Shown here piece by piece: positions 1 to 10,058 of a stretch of DNA of 64,000 nt. The stretch is from Hyphomicrobiales bacterium (GTDB taxonomy: Bacteria; Pseudomonadota; Alphaproteobacteria; Rhizobiales; Beijerinckiaceae): assembly GCA_930633525.1 (NCBI GenBank), contig CAKNFP010000001.1:2334001-2398000 (forward strand). The letters are read 5' to 3'. A model generated the notes under the pieces. That model was not told where the DNA came from. It saw nothing but the letters and a program-made list of their open reading frames with translations, and did no database searches. Within the stretch, counting starts at the first letter, position 1; every line of letters begins with the position of its first letter. The position numbers were made by a program, and so were the translations under genes.

Positions 1-2085
1 GATATTGGTGATCTTGATCATGGGATTGATGGCCGGCCCCGCCGTATCCTTGTAGGGATCGCCGACCGTATCGCCGGTCACGGCCGCCTTGTGCGCTTCC
101 GACCCCTTGCCGCCGTGATGGCCTTCCTCGATGTATTTCTTGGCGTTGTCCCAGGCTCCCCCGCCGGATGTCATCGAGATTGCGACAAAAAGACCGGTGA
201 TAATGACGCCCAGAAGCATGGCGCCCACCGCAGCGAAGGCGTTGCTCTTGCCGGCGACGGCGTAAATGACACCATAGGCGACGAGCGGCGACAGCACCGG
301 CAGCAATGACGGAATCACCATTTCGCGAATGGCCGCCTTGGTGAGCATATCCACCGCCCGGCCATAGTCAGGCCGATCGGTTCCCTTCATGATGCCCGGC
401 CGCTCGCGGAACTGCCGGCGCACTTCCTCGACGACGGAGCCCGCAGCGCGGCCCACGGCCGTCATGCCCATCCCGGCGAAGACGAAAGGCAGGAGGCCAC
501 CGAACAGGAGGCCGACGACGACATAGGGGTTTGAGAGCGAGAAATCGACCGTCACACCGGCAAAATAGGGATAGTTGGCGCTATTGCTGGTGAAATGCGC
601 AAGGTCGGACGTATAGGCCGCGAAAAGCACGAGCGCGCCGAGGCCGGCCGAGCCGATCGCATAGCCCTTCGTGACGGCTTTGGTGGTGTTGCCGACGGCG
701 TCGAGGGCATCTGTCGATACCCGCACTTCCTTCGGCAGGCCTGCCATCTCGGCGATGCCGCCGGCATTGTCGGTCACCGGGCCGAAGGCGTCGAGCGCCA
801 CCACGAAGCCCGCCAAGGCGAGCATCGACGTCACCGCGATAGCGATGCCAAACAGTCCGGCAAGGCCGTGGCTGACGAGGATGCCGGCGATGATGATCAG
901 CGCCGGGATAGCCGTCGATTCGAGCGAAACCGCCAGGCCCTGGATGACGTTGGTGCCGTGACCGGTGACAGACGCTGAGGCGATCGACTTCACCGGCCGG
1001 TATTCGGTGCCGGTGTAATATTCCGTGACGATCACCAGCAGCGCCGTGACGCCGAGGCCGGCCATCGCGCAGAGGAACAGCTTGCCGGAGGTGAAAGCCG
1101 CGCCCGTTGCAGGCGTGAGCACAGTACCGAAGCCGCCGAAGACAAGCCAGGTCACCAGGGCGATCGCCGCCACGGACAGAACCCCAGCGGCGATCAGGCC
1201 CTTGTAGAGTGCCCCCATGATCGACTGGTTGGCACCGAGCTTCACGAAATAGGTGCCGGTGATCGACGTGACGATACAGGCGGCACAAATCGCCAGAGGA
1301 TAGAGGAGCACGGATTCGAGCAGCGGCCCTCCCGCGAAGAAGATCGAGCCGAGCACCATCGTCGCGACCACGGTCACGGCATAGGTCTCGAACAGGTCGG
1401 CCGCCATGCCGGCGCAATCGCCGACATTGTCGCCGACATTGTCGGCGATGGTCGCGGGATTACGTGGGTCATCCTCGGGGATGCCCGCCTCGACCTTGCC
1501 GACGAGATCGCCGCCGACGTCGGCGCCCTTGGTGAAGATACCTCCGCCAAGACGCGCGAAGATCGAGATGAGCGAAGCCCCGAAACCAAGGGCGACGAGG
1601 CCGTCGATCACCAGCCGGTCACCCGGCGCATGCCCCATGAAGACGACAAGCGCGGTATAGTAGACAACGACCCCGAGAAGGGCGAGGCCCGCGACCAGCA
1701 TGCCAGTCACGGCGCCGGACTTGAAGGCGAGGTCAAGCCCGGCTGCCAGCGAATGCGTCGCAGCCTGGGCGGTGCGAACATTGGCGCGGACGGAAACATT
1801 CATGCCGATGAAGCCAGCGGCGGCCGATAGGACGGCACCGAGCGCGAAGCCCACGGCCACGACGATACCCAGAAACCATGCAAGCCCTATGAAAAGCACC
1901 ACGCCGACGATGGCGACCGTGGTGTACTGACGACGCAAATAGGCCTGCGCGCCCTCCCGGATCGCTCCCGCGATCTCCTGCATACGTGCTGTGCCGGCAT
2001 CAGCCGCCATGACAACCTGGATAGTGTAGACGCCGTAGACGATGGATAGAGCGCCTGCCAGCATAATGATAAGCAATGCGGTCAT
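1..2085 (-). CDS. hppA: K(+)-insensitive proton-translocating pyrophosphatase (partial, C-terminal end cut)
   Basis: Membrane pyrophosphatase that couples PPi hydrolysis to proton pumping across the inner membrane. 695 codons lie in the window, and the last visible residues ([20 protein letters not shown] followed by ITNI) are the family's C-terminal signature, so only about 15-20 residues are missing. The substrate-binding motif [13 protein letters not shown] and the segment [19 protein letters not shown] are both present. The motif [14 protein letters not shown] has Lys where potassium-dependent enzymes have Ala, placing it in the K(+)-independent class. The ATG start follows a 5' region with a 6-bp inverted repeat (CGCACC/GGTGCG, 2115-2133). 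It lies downstream of thiL on the same strand. Confidence 0.97.
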   Translation of the reverse strand, partial: MTALLIIMLAGALSIVYGVYTIQVVMAADAGTARMQEIAGAIREGAQAYLRRQYTTVAIVGVVLFIGLAWFLGIVVAVGFALGAVLSAAAGFIGMNVSVRANVRTAQAATHSLAAGLDLAFKSGAVTGMLVAGLALLGVVVYYTALVVFMGHAPGDRLVIDGLVALGFGASLISIFARLGGGIFTKGADVGGDLVGKVEAGIPEDDPRNPATIADNVGDNVGDCAGMAADLFETYAVTVVATMVLGSIFFAGGPLLESVLLYPLAICAACIVTSITGTYFVKLGANQSIMGALYKGLIAAGVLSVAAIALVTWLVFGGFGTVLTPATGAAFTSGKLFLCAMAGLGVTALLVIVTEYYTGTEYRPVKSIASASVTGHGTNVIQGLAVSLESTAIPALIIIAGILVSHGLAGLFGIAIAVTSMLALAGFVVALDAFGPVTDNAGGIAEMAGLPKEVRVSTDALDAVGNTTKAVTKGYAIGSAGLGALVLFAAYTSDLAHFTSNSANYPYFAGVTVDFSLSNPYVVVGLLFGGLLPFVFAGMGMTAVGRAAGSVVEEVRRQFRERPGIMKGTDRPDYGRAVDMLTKAAIREMVIPSLLPVLSPLVAYGVIYAVAGKSNAFAAVGAMLLGVIITGLFVAISMTSGGGAWDNAKKYIEEGHHGGKGSEAHKAAVTGDTVGDPYKDTAGPAINPMIKITNI

Positions 2086-2241
2086 GTTTCCGTCCCTTGA
2101 TCGACGGGGGTCTACGCACCCTCGGACGGTGCGATCCAGTTTTTAAACGACGGATTCCCCCAGCCCTTTTTGGCGGTAGCCAGTGCATCAAAATAACGGG
2201 AACAAAGCAAACGCCATTGCGATCAAGGGCGCGAAATCGGC

Positions 2242-3252
2242 TCAAAAATGGCTAAAGGAGCCTCGCACGAAGGTCACAGCCGCCCCCGCACGGCTGAAAA
2301 CGACAGCACCCGTGCCTGAAAGCACCTCACCGATAACGGATATTGCGACCCCAGCGACCTCGGCTTCCGCCTGCAGGCGCACCATTTCCGGCGGAGCAGC
2401 CGTCAGCAGGATCTCGTAATCGTCACCTCCGGTCATCGCCGTCTCGAAAAGCGATGGGTCAGCCGCAATCGCGTAACGCGCGGCGTCGGACAGGGGGACG
2501 GCATCAAGCGCGACACGCGCGGTCACACCGGAGACCCGCATCATCTTCTTGAGATCACCGACAAGACCATCCGACACGTCCATCCCCGCATGGCCCAAGG
2601 CACGCAGGATACCCGCGACCGCGCTGCGCGGTTGCGGCAGCAGATAGCGCGCGGAAAGATGCGCCCGGTCGGCCGGCGCCAGTCTCGCAATCCAGGGCGC
2701 GTCCGGATCGAGCCGACAGCGCAAGCCGAGCGCCGCGTCGCCGATCGTGCCTGTGACCGCAATGAGATCCCCGGGACGGGCGGCCGTTCGTGCCACCATC
2801 TCGCCGACAGGGACATGCCCGAAGGCAGTGACCGAGAGCATCAAGGGGCCTGGCGTCTTGACGGTATCGCCACCGAGCAGGGGGCAATCATAGGCCCGCG
2901 CGTCCTCGCCGAGCGCGCGCGCGAAATCCGCGAGCCAGCTGGCGGGCGGCGCGAGTTGATCCGGCCAGGGCGCCGGCATGGCGAGAGAGAGCAAGAAGCC
3001 GAGCGGTTTTGCGCCCTTCGCGGCGAGATCAGAAAGATTGACGCGGAGCGCTTTGCGGGCGATCGCGTCGGCGGGGTCGTCCGCGAAGAAATGCACCCCG
3101 GCGACCAGGGCATCGACCGTCATGACGAGATCTGCCCCGTCGGGAGGCGTGAGACACGCGGCATCGTCCCGGAGTCCAAGCCCCCCGGCCCCGGCCAGGG
3201 GCGCGAAGAATTGGGCGATAAGCTCGTCTTCCGAGAATGCGACTGCGCTCAT
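2242..3252 (-). CDS. thiL: Thiamine-monophosphate kinase
   Basis: Phosphorylates thiamine monophosphate to thiamine pyrophosphate, the last step of thiamine cofactor synthesis, in the cytoplasm. 336 residues from the chosen ATG (MSAVAFSEDELIAQFF), close to the usual 320-340. It carries the PurM/AIR-synthase-type metal and nucleotide motifs: LRDDAACL and MTVDALVAGVHFF near the N-terminus, NLSDLAAKGAKPLG, LLGGDTVKTPG, GMDVSDGLVGDL and TGGDDYEILL. An in-frame extension of 48 codons upstream is rejected because it runs into AT-rich intergenic DNA and matches nothing in the family. No TPP riboswitch is seen upstream. hppA follows 156 bp downstream on the same strand. Confidence 0.95.
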   Translation of the reverse strand: MSAVAFSEDELIAQFFAPLAGAGGLGLRDDAACLTPPDGADLVMTVDALVAGVHFFADDPADAIARKALRVNLSDLAAKGAKPLGFLLSLAMPAPWPDQLAPPASWLADFARALGEDARAYDCPLLGGDTVKTPGPLMLSVTAFGHVPVGEMVARTAARPGDLIAVTGTIGDAALGLRCRLDPDAPWIARLAPADRAHLSARYLLPQPRSAVAGILRALGHAGMDVSDGLVGDLKKMMRVSGVTARVALDAVPLSDAARYAIAADPSLFETAMTGGDDYEILLTAAPPEMVRLQAEAEVAGVAISVIGEVLSGTGAVVFSRAGAAVTFVRGSFSHF

Positions 3253-3532
3253 GAATGGATGCGTCCGCCTTGTGTCATAACCAGCTGACGCAAAATAAGG
3301 CTGAGGCGATCCGCGAGCAAATCCCCCCTCCTTTGCAACACGCCGATAGGCCCTGAGCGGACATAGAAAGTCCAGACATTCCACCTGGAAATTCAAACAT
3401 TTGATATGAATCCCAGGATTGTGATAATTGATTCATGCACCCTATAGGTGCATTGCCCATCAAAATAACAATAAAATGAATATAAAATATAATCATCAGA
3501 GAATTCAATAAAACTGAAAAGGAAAATCAAAA
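3253..3532. other. Intergenic region turning into an AT-rich island
   Basis: The first 130 bases have normal composition. From about 3400 to 3680 the DNA becomes strongly AT-rich, unlike the GC-rich surroundings. It contains a perfect 7-bp inverted repeat ATGCACC-ctata-GGTGCAT at 3435-3453, which could be an operator or a small hairpin. No recognisable gene lies in this part; two small reading frames follow at 3533 and 3677. Confidence 0.5.
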
Positions 3533-3634
3533 ATGAAAAATAACAAATCCATGAAAATTAAAGATTACATCAGAAAAAAATACTCTTTTATAAGGAACGA
3601 ATATCCGCATGGAGCGCATCTCCATCAAAGATAA
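3533..3634 (+). CDS. Possible 33-residue basic peptide in the AT-rich island
   Basis: A short reading frame beginning MKNNKSMKIKDYIRKKYSF and ending LHQR. An AAAAGG purine run sits about 10 bases before the ATG and could be a ribosome-binding site. The product is rich in Lys, Arg, Asn and Tyr and its codons are AT-rich, unlike every neighbour. No family is recognised. It is followed 42 bp later by another small frame with a better ribosome-binding site, so the pair could be a tiny operon. It could equally be chance, since AT-rich DNA and a frame this short give little statistical support. Confidence 0.25.
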   Translation: MKNNKSMKIKDYIRKKYSFIRNEYPHGAHLHQR

Positions 3635-3676
3635 AATACTTGGCGTATATCGCCACCTGCATTCAGGAGCAATCCC

Positions 3677-3877
3677 ATGTTTCACATACATTTTCAGAAT
3701 GACGAACTGGAAGACGACCAGCATAACGCCTGCGACAGCTCAAGTATTTTGAGCCAGGCGATCCGCTGGCTCGAGAGCTCACCGTCGTCGCCAGGCTCGA
3801 CAACAGATGCCGGATCTAATCCGCAAACACCCAGCCTCGTCGGCCAGTCCGACTATCTACCGCCAGACGCCTCATAG
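3677..3877 (+). CDS. Possible 66-residue acidic small protein
   Basis: The ATG is preceded by AGGAG at a spacing of 7 bases, a good ribosome-binding site. The product starts MFHIHFQNDELEDDQHNAC, is acidic in its first third, has a short helical-looking stretch (SSSILSQAIRWLESS) and a Ser/Pro-rich tail ending PPDAS. No membrane segment or known domain is seen. It lies at the downstream edge of the AT-rich island, 24 bp before a strong hairpin that terminates parC from the other side. Function unknown; the ribosome-binding site is the main argument that it is real. Confidence 0.35.
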   Translation: MFHIHFQNDELEDDQHNACDSSSILSQAIRWLESSPSSPGSTTDAGSNPQTPSLVGQSDYLPPDAS

Positions 3878-3900
3878 ACGCGCCCAGTCAGTTCTGTACG

Positions 3901-3928
3901 CATTTTGCCGCCGCTCGGCGGCAAAATG
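3901..3928 (-). terminator. Hairpin downstream of parC
   Basis: A perfect 12-bp inverted repeat (CATTTTGCCGCC / GGCGGCAAAATG) with a 4-base loop, starting 10 bp past the parC stop. Read on the minus strand the stem ends in GGCAAAATG without a long U run; the A/T-rich base of the stem is typical of bidirectional terminators. It may also serve the small plus-strand frame that ends at 3877. Confidence 0.7.
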
Positions 3929-3938
3929 ATACCCTCGC

Positions 3939-6185
3939 CTAGTCCCCAAACCGATTGTTCTTGGGGAAGCCCTTCGGCGGCAACCGTCCCGCCTCGGCAC
4001 GGTTGCCAACCCAGTCGCGCAGGTCGGACTCGCTCACTGTCCAGGTGCGCCCTGAGCTGTCCTTCCATGTCAGGCCCTCGGCAAGATTGAAAACCTTGCC
4101 GTCAGCCAATCCGCCATCACGGTATTTCTGCAGGCGGACGCCGCGACCGCGCGTCATCTCTGGCGCCTGTGTCATGGGGAACACGAGCAGCTTGCGGTTC
4201 TCGCCGATGACGGCGACATGCGTGCCCTCGGCCGGTGTCACCAGAGCGAGGCGTCCCGTCGCGTCGACGTTCAGAAGTTGCTTGCCCTTGCGGGTATTAC
4301 CGGTCAGGTCCTCGCTCTTGACGATGAACCCCCTGCCCTCGTGCGCGGCGACGAGGAGCTTCGTGTCCGGCTGGAAAGCGATCGCCGTCACGATATCCGC
4401 GCCGTCGTCGAGATCGACCATCAAACGGATCGGATCGCCATAGCCGCGGCCGCCGGGCAGTTTCGCGGCATCCAGCGTGAAGACTTTGCCATTCGTGGCG
4501 AAGACGAGAATTTTCGCGGTCGTCTCGGTGGCGAGAGACAGCTTGAGGCGATCGTCCCCCTTGAACTGAAGTCCGGACAGATCCGACACCTGCCCCTTGA
4601 GGGCACGGATCCAGCCCTTTTCGGAAATGACGACCGTAATCGGCTCGCGCTCGACCATCGCCTCCGTGAGATCGATGTCGCTAGCGGCCGGCGGCGCCGC
4701 GAAGGTCGTGCGCCGACGCCCCAGCGGAGTCTCCGGGCCAAAGGTCTTGCGGACCGCGCGGATTTCCTGCGTCACCCGCTTCCATTGGGTGGGCTCGGAC
4801 GCCAGCAGCGCCTCGATGTCGGCCTTCTCGGTCGTGAGACTGTCCAGCTCACGCTTCAATTCCATCTCCTCGAGCCGACGCAAGCTGCGCAGGCGCGTGT
4901 TGAGGATGGCTTCAGCCTGCACGTCGGTCAGCGTAAAGACCTTGATCAGCTCGGCCTTCGGCTCGTCCTCCTCGCGGATGATCTTGATCACCCGGTCAAG
5001 ATCGAGATAGACGATCAGCAAGCCGTTCAGGATCTCGAGCCGACGCTCGATCACCCCGTGCCGATGGCGAGAGCGGCGCTGCAGAACGTCCCGGCGGTGG
5101 TCCAGCCACTCCCGCAGCACCTCGGCGAGGCCGAGCACCTTCGGCACCTGGCCGCTGGTGAGCACGTTCATGTTCAGGGAAACGCGGGCATCGAGCTCGG
5201 TCAGCCGGAACAGCGATTCCATCAGGAGCGTATCGTCCACGGTGCGCGAGCGCGGCTCGAAGACGACACGGATGTCTTCCGCCGACTCGTCGCGCACGTC
5301 GGCAAGGAGCGGCAGCTTCTTCTCCTGCAGGAGTTCGGCGATCTTCTCGATCAGCCGCGCCTTGGCGATGCCGTAGGGAACCTCCGTGACGACAGCGATC
5401 CAGCCCCCGCGACCTGTCTCCTCCCGGTGCCAGCGCGCGCGAACGCGGAACGAGCCGCGTCCTGTGCGATACGCCTCCGCGATGCTGTCGCGGTCATCGA
5501 TGATGATGCCTCCCGTCGGCAGGTCCGGTCCCTGCACGAAGGTGAGCAACTGGTCGGAGCTCGCATCCTTGTGGCCGATGAGATAGAGCGCCGCGTCACA
5601 GATCTCGGCCGCGTTATGCGGCGGGATCGAGGTCGCCATGCCCACCGCGATTCCCTGGCTTCCGTTGGCCAGGAGATTGGGAAAGGCCGCCGGCAAAACG
5701 ACCGGTTCGCGATTGGCTTCATCGTAGGTATCGCGGAAGTCGACGGCGTCTTCGTCGATATCCTGGAGGAGAAGCCGCGCGACTTCGGTCAGGCGCGCCT
5801 CGGTATAGCGCATCGCCGCCGCGCTATCCCCATCGATGTTGCCGAAATTGCCCTGCCCGTCGACAAGCGGATAGCGTTGCGAGAAATCCTGCGCGAGCCG
5901 CACCAGCGCATCATAGATGGCCTGGTCGCCATGGGGATGGAACTGACCCATGACGTCACCCACGACGCGGGCCGATTTCTTGAAGGCAGCGCCAGGTTCA
6001 AGCCTGAGCAGCCGCATGCCGTGCAGAATGCGGCGATGCACCGGCTTCAAGCCGTCGCGAGCATCGGGCAAGGCGCGGTGCATGATCGTGGACAAGGCAT
6101 AGGCGAGGTAGCGCTCCTCGAGCGCGTCCTTCAAACCGACGCTTTCGACGCCGTCATGATCCGGCGGATCGACTGGCTTTCCCAT
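3939..6185 (-). CDS. parC: DNA topoisomerase IV subunit A
   Basis: Catalytic subunit of the type IIA topoisomerase that decatenates daughter chromosomes. 748 residues, normal for ParC and shorter than GyrA. The N-terminal breakage-reunion domain has the active-site tyrosine in [10 protein letters not shown] (Tyr127). The quinolone-determining region reads [14 protein letters not shown], with Gln88 at the position of E. coli ParC Ser80. The start [20 protein letters not shown] gives the expected N-terminus ([14 protein letters not shown]..). The C-terminal half is the degenerate beta-pinwheel expected of ParC rather than GyrA. It stands alone on the minus strand, bounded by a hairpin downstream and a 380-bp gap upstream. 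Confidence 0.96.
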   Translation of the reverse strand: MGKPVDPPDHDGVESVGLKDALEERYLAYALSTIMHRALPDARDGLKPVHRRILHGMRLLRLEPGAAFKKSARVVGDVMGQFHPHGDQAIYDALVRLAQDFSQRYPLVDGQGNFGNIDGDSAAAMRYTEARLTEVARLLLQDIDEDAVDFRDTYDEANREPVVLPAAFPNLLANGSQGIAVGMATSIPPHNAAEICDAALYLIGHKDASSDQLLTFVQGPDLPTGGIIIDDRDSIAEAYRTGRGSFRVRARWHREETGRGGWIAVVTEVPYGIAKARLIEKIAELLQEKKLPLLADVRDESAEDIRVVFEPRSRTVDDTLLMESLFRLTELDARVSLNMNVLTSGQVPKVLGLAEVLREWLDHRRDVLQRRSRHRHGVIERRLEILNGLLIVYLDLDRVIKIIREEDEPKAELIKVFTLTDVQAEAILNTRLRSLRRLEEMELKRELDSLTTEKADIEALLASEPTQWKRVTQEIRAVRKTFGPETPLGRRRTTFAAPPAASDIDLTEAMVEREPITVVISEKGWIRALKGQVSDLSGLQFKGDDRLKLSLATETTAKILVFATNGKVFTLDAAKLPGGRGYGDPIRLMVDLDDGADIVTAIAFQPDTKLLVAAHEGRGFIVKSEDLTGNTRKGKQLLNVDATGRLALVTPAEGTHVAVIGENRKLLVFPMTQAPEMTRGRGVRLQKYRDGGLADGKVFNLAEGLTWKDSSGRTWTVSESDLRDWVGNRAEAGRLPPKGFPKNNRFGD

Positions 6186-6566
6186 ACCTTGCTCCTTAGG
6201 GCATGACAGGTGAAAGCGAAAGGCGGCTTTCTGCCCTCACGACACGCTGTCCACCGCCAAGCGTTGTCCGCCTGAAGCGTGTATCCCAAGCCCAGCATCC
6301 ATTGCGCGGCAACAGGTCCCCGCGCCAGAGAACAAGTAGCGAACAGACAGCTGCAGCGCAAGCATCCCAAAACGGATACCCGCGCCTCGCTTTTCGCCAC
6401 CTTGTCCGGGAGCCCATTCCACGCCCAACCCCGGACCATAGCCCATTCAGCACAGCCGGCGGCAGAATTTACGATTCCGTACCGCAGGGCTGGTAACCCT
6501 GCCTTCGATGCTTTCTAATTAGCCAGGTTCGGCATTCGTGCCGTCTTTATAGTCGAGACCGATTCG
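6186..6566. other. Intergenic region between divergent parC and MFS gene
   Basis: About 380 bp that must hold the promoters of parC (minus) and the MFS gene (plus). The frames that cross it in both strands have no family resemblance and no ribosome-binding site. Nothing further is recognised. Confidence 0.4.
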
Positions 6567-8201
6567 TTGCCCGAGAAAATTTCGCCGCTGGCGCCGTTCA
6601 GGCATGAGACGTTCCGTGCCATATGGACCGCGAATCTCGCGTCAAACTTCGGCTCGTTGATCCAGGGCGTCGGCGCCGCCTGGATGATGACGACCATTTC
6701 GGATTCGGCCGACATGGTTGCGCTGGTTCAGGCCTCCGCGGCCTTGCCGATCATGCTGTTCTCGATCGCCGCGGGTGCAATAGCCGACAATTTCAACCGC
6801 CGCGACGTGATGCTGATCGCCCAGACCACAATGTTGGTGGTGTCGATCGTGCTCGCGGTCACAACCTACCTCGGCGTGATCACGCCTTGGCTGCTCCTGA
6901 CCTTCACCTTCCTGATCGGATGCGGCACCGCCCTGAACAATCCATCATGGCAGGCATCGGTCGGAGACATGGTCCCGCGCGATGATCTTCCGGCCGCTGT
7001 CGCCCTCAACAGCATGGGTTTCAACCTCACCCGCAGCGTGGGGCCGGCGATCGGCGGCGCTATCGTCGCGTTCGGCGGTGCGGCCGCGGCCTTCATCGTC
7101 AATGCCATGAGCTATCTCGCCCTGATCGTGGTGCTTTGGCGCTGGGATCTCAAGCGGCCTGCCAGCACCCTGCCCCGCGAGACCATCGGCTCCGCCATCG
7201 CTGCCGGGCTGCGCTATGTCGCGATGTCCCCCAACATCGAGAAAGTCCTTCTGCGCTCCTGCGTCTTCGGCTTCACGGTGATTTCGGTCGTCGCGCTGCT
7301 GCCGCTGGTGGCGCGCGACATCGTCGGCGGCGGCCCGCTCCTCTACGGCATTTTCCTCGGGGCGTTTGGCGTGGGCGCCGTTGGCGGCGCGCTGATCGCG
7401 GAATGGCTGCGACAGACGCTCTCGGCGGAAATCCGCATCCGCCTCGCCTTCACGGGCTTTGCCGTTTGCGCCTTCACGATCGCGCTGAGCCCGGAGGCCT
7501 GGCTCACCGGCGCCGCGCTCCTCATCGGAGGCATGAGCTGGGTCACCGCCTTCTCGCTCTTCAATGTCGCCGTACAGCTATCCACGCCGCGCTGGGTCGT
7601 GGGCCGCGCGCTCTCACTCTACCAGACCGCGAGCTTCGGCGGCATGGCGCTCGGAAGCTGGATCTGGGGTGCGGTCGCCCAGCAATCGGGACCGACCACC
7701 GCGCTGATCATCGCATCAGCCCTCATGCTGGCCGGCGCGGCACTAGGCTTGAAGCGCCTCGGCCTTCCCGAACAGACCGCGCTCAATCTGGATCCGCTCA
7801 ACAGCTGGAAGGAGCCGCATCTCGCGCTCGATCTCCTGCCGCGCAGCGGGCCGATCGTCATCATCATCGAATACATCATCAAGGACGAGAATCTGCCGGC
7901 CTTCCTGAGCGCCATGGCCGAGCGGCGCCGGATCCGCCGCCGCGACGGCGCCCGCTACTGGACGCTGACACGCAGCCTCGAAAAGCCCGACATCTGGTGG
8001 GAAAGCTACCAGACGCCCACCTGGATCGACTACATCAGGCATAACCAGCGCATCACGAAGGCCGATGCCGCCGTGGGCGAGCGGCTGCGCGCGTTGCACA
8101 ACGGGCCGGAGCGCCCGAAAGTTCACCGCATGATCGAGCGCTCGCCGGAATGGCCGCCACGCACGGCACCGCGCAAGGAGATGATCGACCTGCACCAGTA
8201 G
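6567..8201 (+). CDS. MFS transporter with C-terminal monooxygenase-like (ABM) domain
   Basis: Inner-membrane major-facilitator transporter of the MFS_3/EntS-like group (proton-driven efflux, substrate unknown). 544 residues: about 400 with 10-12 hydrophobic helices (for example ASAALPIMLFSIAAGAIAD, then NRRDVMLIAQ), followed by a soluble domain of roughly 110 residues starting VIIIEYIIKDENLPAFLSAM. That tail resembles the dimeric alpha/beta-barrel seen at the C-terminus of many MFS_3 proteins. The chosen start is TTG: homologues begin near PLAPFRHETFRAIWTANLASN, no in-frame ATG precedes this motif, and a stop codon lies 51 bases upstream. ATG codons at 6604 and 6623 are out of frame. Confidence 0.85.
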   Translation: MPEKISPLAPFRHETFRAIWTANLASNFGSLIQGVGAAWMMTTISDSADMVALVQASAALPIMLFSIAAGAIADNFNRRDVMLIAQTTMLVVSIVLAVTTYLGVITPWLLLTFTFLIGCGTALNNPSWQASVGDMVPRDDLPAAVALNSMGFNLTRSVGPAIGGAIVAFGGAAAAFIVNAMSYLALIVVLWRWDLKRPASTLPRETIGSAIAAGLRYVAMSPNIEKVLLRSCVFGFTVISVVALLPLVARDIVGGGPLLYGIFLGAFGVGAVGGALIAEWLRQTLSAEIRIRLAFTGFAVCAFTIALSPEAWLTGAALLIGGMSWVTAFSLFNVAVQLSTPRWVVGRALSLYQTASFGGMALGSWIWGAVAQQSGPTTALIIASALMLAGAALGLKRLGLPEQTALNLDPLNSWKEPHLALDLLPRSGPIVIIIEYIIKDENLPAFLSAMAERRRIRRRDGARYWTLTRSLEKPDIWWESYQTPTWIDYIRHNQRITKADAAVGERLRALHNGPERPKVHRMIERSPEWPPRTAPRKEMIDLHQ

Positions 8202-8236
8202 AGTGCCTTCGGGCGAGGAGCCCCTGCGGCGCTTGC

Positions 8237-8959
8237 TCAATCCTTGAGCTGCGCCACGAAAAGATCGCGCGCATCCGGCCAGGCAATGCCCCGGGGCGCG
8301 AATACGTGCCGCCTCAGGAAATAGGCCGTCAGCGTGAACCCGGCCACGACCTCGGCATTGGTCGGATGATCGCGGGAGCGCTCCTCACGGAGAAAGCCTG
8401 GCAGGGCGAGCAGGCGTTCGTGATAGGGCGCCCCGGCCGCGGCCGACACCGCACGTCCCGATTTCGGCGACACATAGACGAGTTCGGACGTGGCGCCCGT
8501 CGCCGCGCAGGCCCCGAGATCGAGACCGAACCCGAGCTCGGCCAGCATTTCAAGCTCGAACCTGACAAGCAGCGCCGGGGCGATTCTCGCATCGTCGAGA
8601 TGGTCGACGAGCACCCCAAGCGCCTCGAACAGACCGGAGTGAGGGTCGCGCTCCGGCAACAGGCGCAACAACGCCGCGGCGGACGCCAGCCCGTAAAGCG
8701 CGGCGGGCGCCCCGAGAAAGCGCGCCGTGTTCAGCTTCACTGCCTCGACCGCATAGGTGCCGAGCTGCTCCTCGATGCGCGCGCGCCAGACCGCATCAAC
8801 GCGATTGCCGGCCTGCAAGGTGGCCTGCTGGCGTGGCGAGCGGCCGCCCCGGACGAGACCGAGATGCCGTCCGTGGGCCTTCGTCATGAGTTCGAGGATG
8901 ACACTCCCCTCGCCGTGACGCTTGACCCCTATAATGATACCATCATCCTGCCACTGCAT
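8237..8959 (-). CDS. recO: DNA repair protein RecO
   Basis: Recombination mediator that works with RecF/RecR to load RecA onto SSB-coated single-stranded DNA. 240 residues from the ATG of MQWQDDGIIIGVKRHGEGSV, which is the usual start of alphaproteobacterial RecO; an upstream extension of ten residues is rejected. The N-terminal OB-fold (residues 1-80, including LMTKAHGRHLGLVRGG) and the helical C-terminal part (RFELEMLAELGFGLDL, then CAATG) are both recognisable. It is convergent with the MFS gene and divergent from the transglycosylase gene. Confidence 0.93.
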   Translation of the reverse strand: MQWQDDGIIIGVKRHGEGSVILELMTKAHGRHLGLVRGGRSPRQQATLQAGNRVDAVWRARIEEQLGTYAVEAVKLNTARFLGAPAALYGLASAAALLRLLPERDPHSGLFEALGVLVDHLDDARIAPALLVRFELEMLAELGFGLDLGACAATGATSELVYVSPKSGRAVSAAAGAPYHERLLALPGFLREERSRDHPTNAEVVAGFTLTAYFLRRHVFAPRGIAWPDARDLFVAQLKD

Positions 8960-9067
8960 GAGCGGTTCGCCGATCGCGCAACATTGCAAAAGCTACAGGC
9001 TGCGGCCTACCATCACCGATGCCGTTTTGAAACGGCACTTTATTGGAAACAACGCGAGAGGTTTGCC

Positions 9068-9925
9068 ATGCCATCGGCCAAACTGCGTCGAGTGTCACTG
9101 TCTTCCCTCCTTGCCGCCCTCCCCATCCTGTTCCTGTCATCCTTGAGCCCCGCACAGGCCCAATCCAATGCGGGCTGCCAAACCACTGGCAGTTTCGAGG
9201 GTTTTATCGCCAGCTTCCGCCAGCAGGCGGCAAGCCAGGGTGTCTCGCCACGGGGTTTGGCGGCGCTCGACGGAGTGACCTTTGATCCCGCAGTGGTGCG
9301 CCAGGACCGGCGGCAGGGCCATTTTCGCCAGAGCTTCGAGCAGTTCTCCCAGCGCATGGTTCCCCCCTATCGCGTGCAGAAGGGCTCTGGCCTGCTGAAA
9401 CGGCATGCCGGCCTGCTCCGGCAGATCGAGCAGCGCTATGGCGTCCAGCCCGCGATCATCGTGGCCATCTGGGGCCTGGAGACCGATTTCGGCGGCAATA
9501 TGGGCAAACTGCCGGCGATTCGGTCCATCGCCACCCTTGCCTATGATTGCCGGCGCTCGGACATGTTCCGCGCTCAGCTTCTCGATGCGCTCCGCGTCGT
9601 CGATCGCGGTGATCTGCATCCCTCCGAGATGCGCGGCGCCTGGGCCGGAGAAATAGGCCAGACCCAGTTCATGGCCACGTCCTATTACCGCTACGCGGTG
9701 GATTTCGACGGTGACGGTCGCCGTGATCTCATTCGCAGCGTCCCCGATGTCCTGGCCTCCACCGCCAATTTCCTGAAAGGGCACGGCTGGGTCGCGGGCG
9801 GCTCGTGGGAGCCGGGCTCGGCGAATGCCGAAGTGCTCAAGCAGTGGAACAAGGCGGCGGTCTATTCGCGCACGATCGGCTATTTCGCGTCCCGGCTCGA
9901 AGGGACACGCGCCGCCTCGAACTGA
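9068..9925 (+). CDS. Lytic murein transglycosylase (MltB type)
   Basis: Periplasmic peptidoglycan-cleaving enzyme forming 1,6-anhydromuropeptides. 285 residues with an N-terminal signal peptide (hydrophobic LSSLLAALPILFLSSLSP, likely cut after AQA at residue 31). The SLT_2/MltB domain contains the catalytic glutamate in IWGLETDFGG (Glu138) and the substrate motif GEIGQTQFMATSYYRYA. The ATG is preceded by GAGAGG. The reading frame extends 306 codons further upstream across the recO antisense strand, but the signal peptide fixes the start here. Compared with E. coli MltB it lacks a lipobox, so it should be a soluble periplasmic or fused-secreted form. Confidence 0.92.
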   Translation: MPSAKLRRVSLSSLLAALPILFLSSLSPAQAQSNAGCQTTGSFEGFIASFRQQAASQGVSPRGLAALDGVTFDPAVVRQDRRQGHFRQSFEQFSQRMVPPYRVQKGSGLLKRHAGLLRQIEQRYGVQPAIIVAIWGLETDFGGNMGKLPAIRSIATLAYDCRRSDMFRAQLLDALRVVDRGDLHPSEMRGAWAGEIGQTQFMATSYYRYAVDFDGDGRRDLIRSVPDVLASTANFLKGHGWVAGGSWEPGSANAEVLKQWNKAAVYSRTIGYFASRLEGTRAASN

Positions 9926-9945
9926 ATGCGTCTCATCGTAACATC

Positions 9946-9970
9946 TGCCGGGAGGCCCCCTCTCCCGGCA
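9946..9970 (+). terminator. Stem-loop after the transglycosylase gene
   Basis: A 9-bp perfect stem TGCCGGGAG / CTCCCGGCA with a 7-base loop, 20 bp after the stop codon. There is no clear U tract, so it may be a weak terminator or an mRNA 3' stabiliser. Confidence 0.45.
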
Positions 9971-10058
9971 TCAGCGGCCCGCAAACGGCTGCTGATGCCA
10001 AGCCGACCGGCCGGAGCTTGGGTAAGACGGCGCTCACTCGGCAATTCAGGCAAGAAAT

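Noticed and set aside
4218..6206. 662-codon open frame antisense to parC
   Set aside because: Runs opposite a clear parC gene with full motifs; long antisense frames arise from GC-rich third positions. No domain motif is visible.
8150..9067. 306-codon N-terminal extension of the lytic transglycosylase frame
   Set aside because: It lies antisense to recO, and a signal peptide with a ribosome-binding site marks the real start at 9068.
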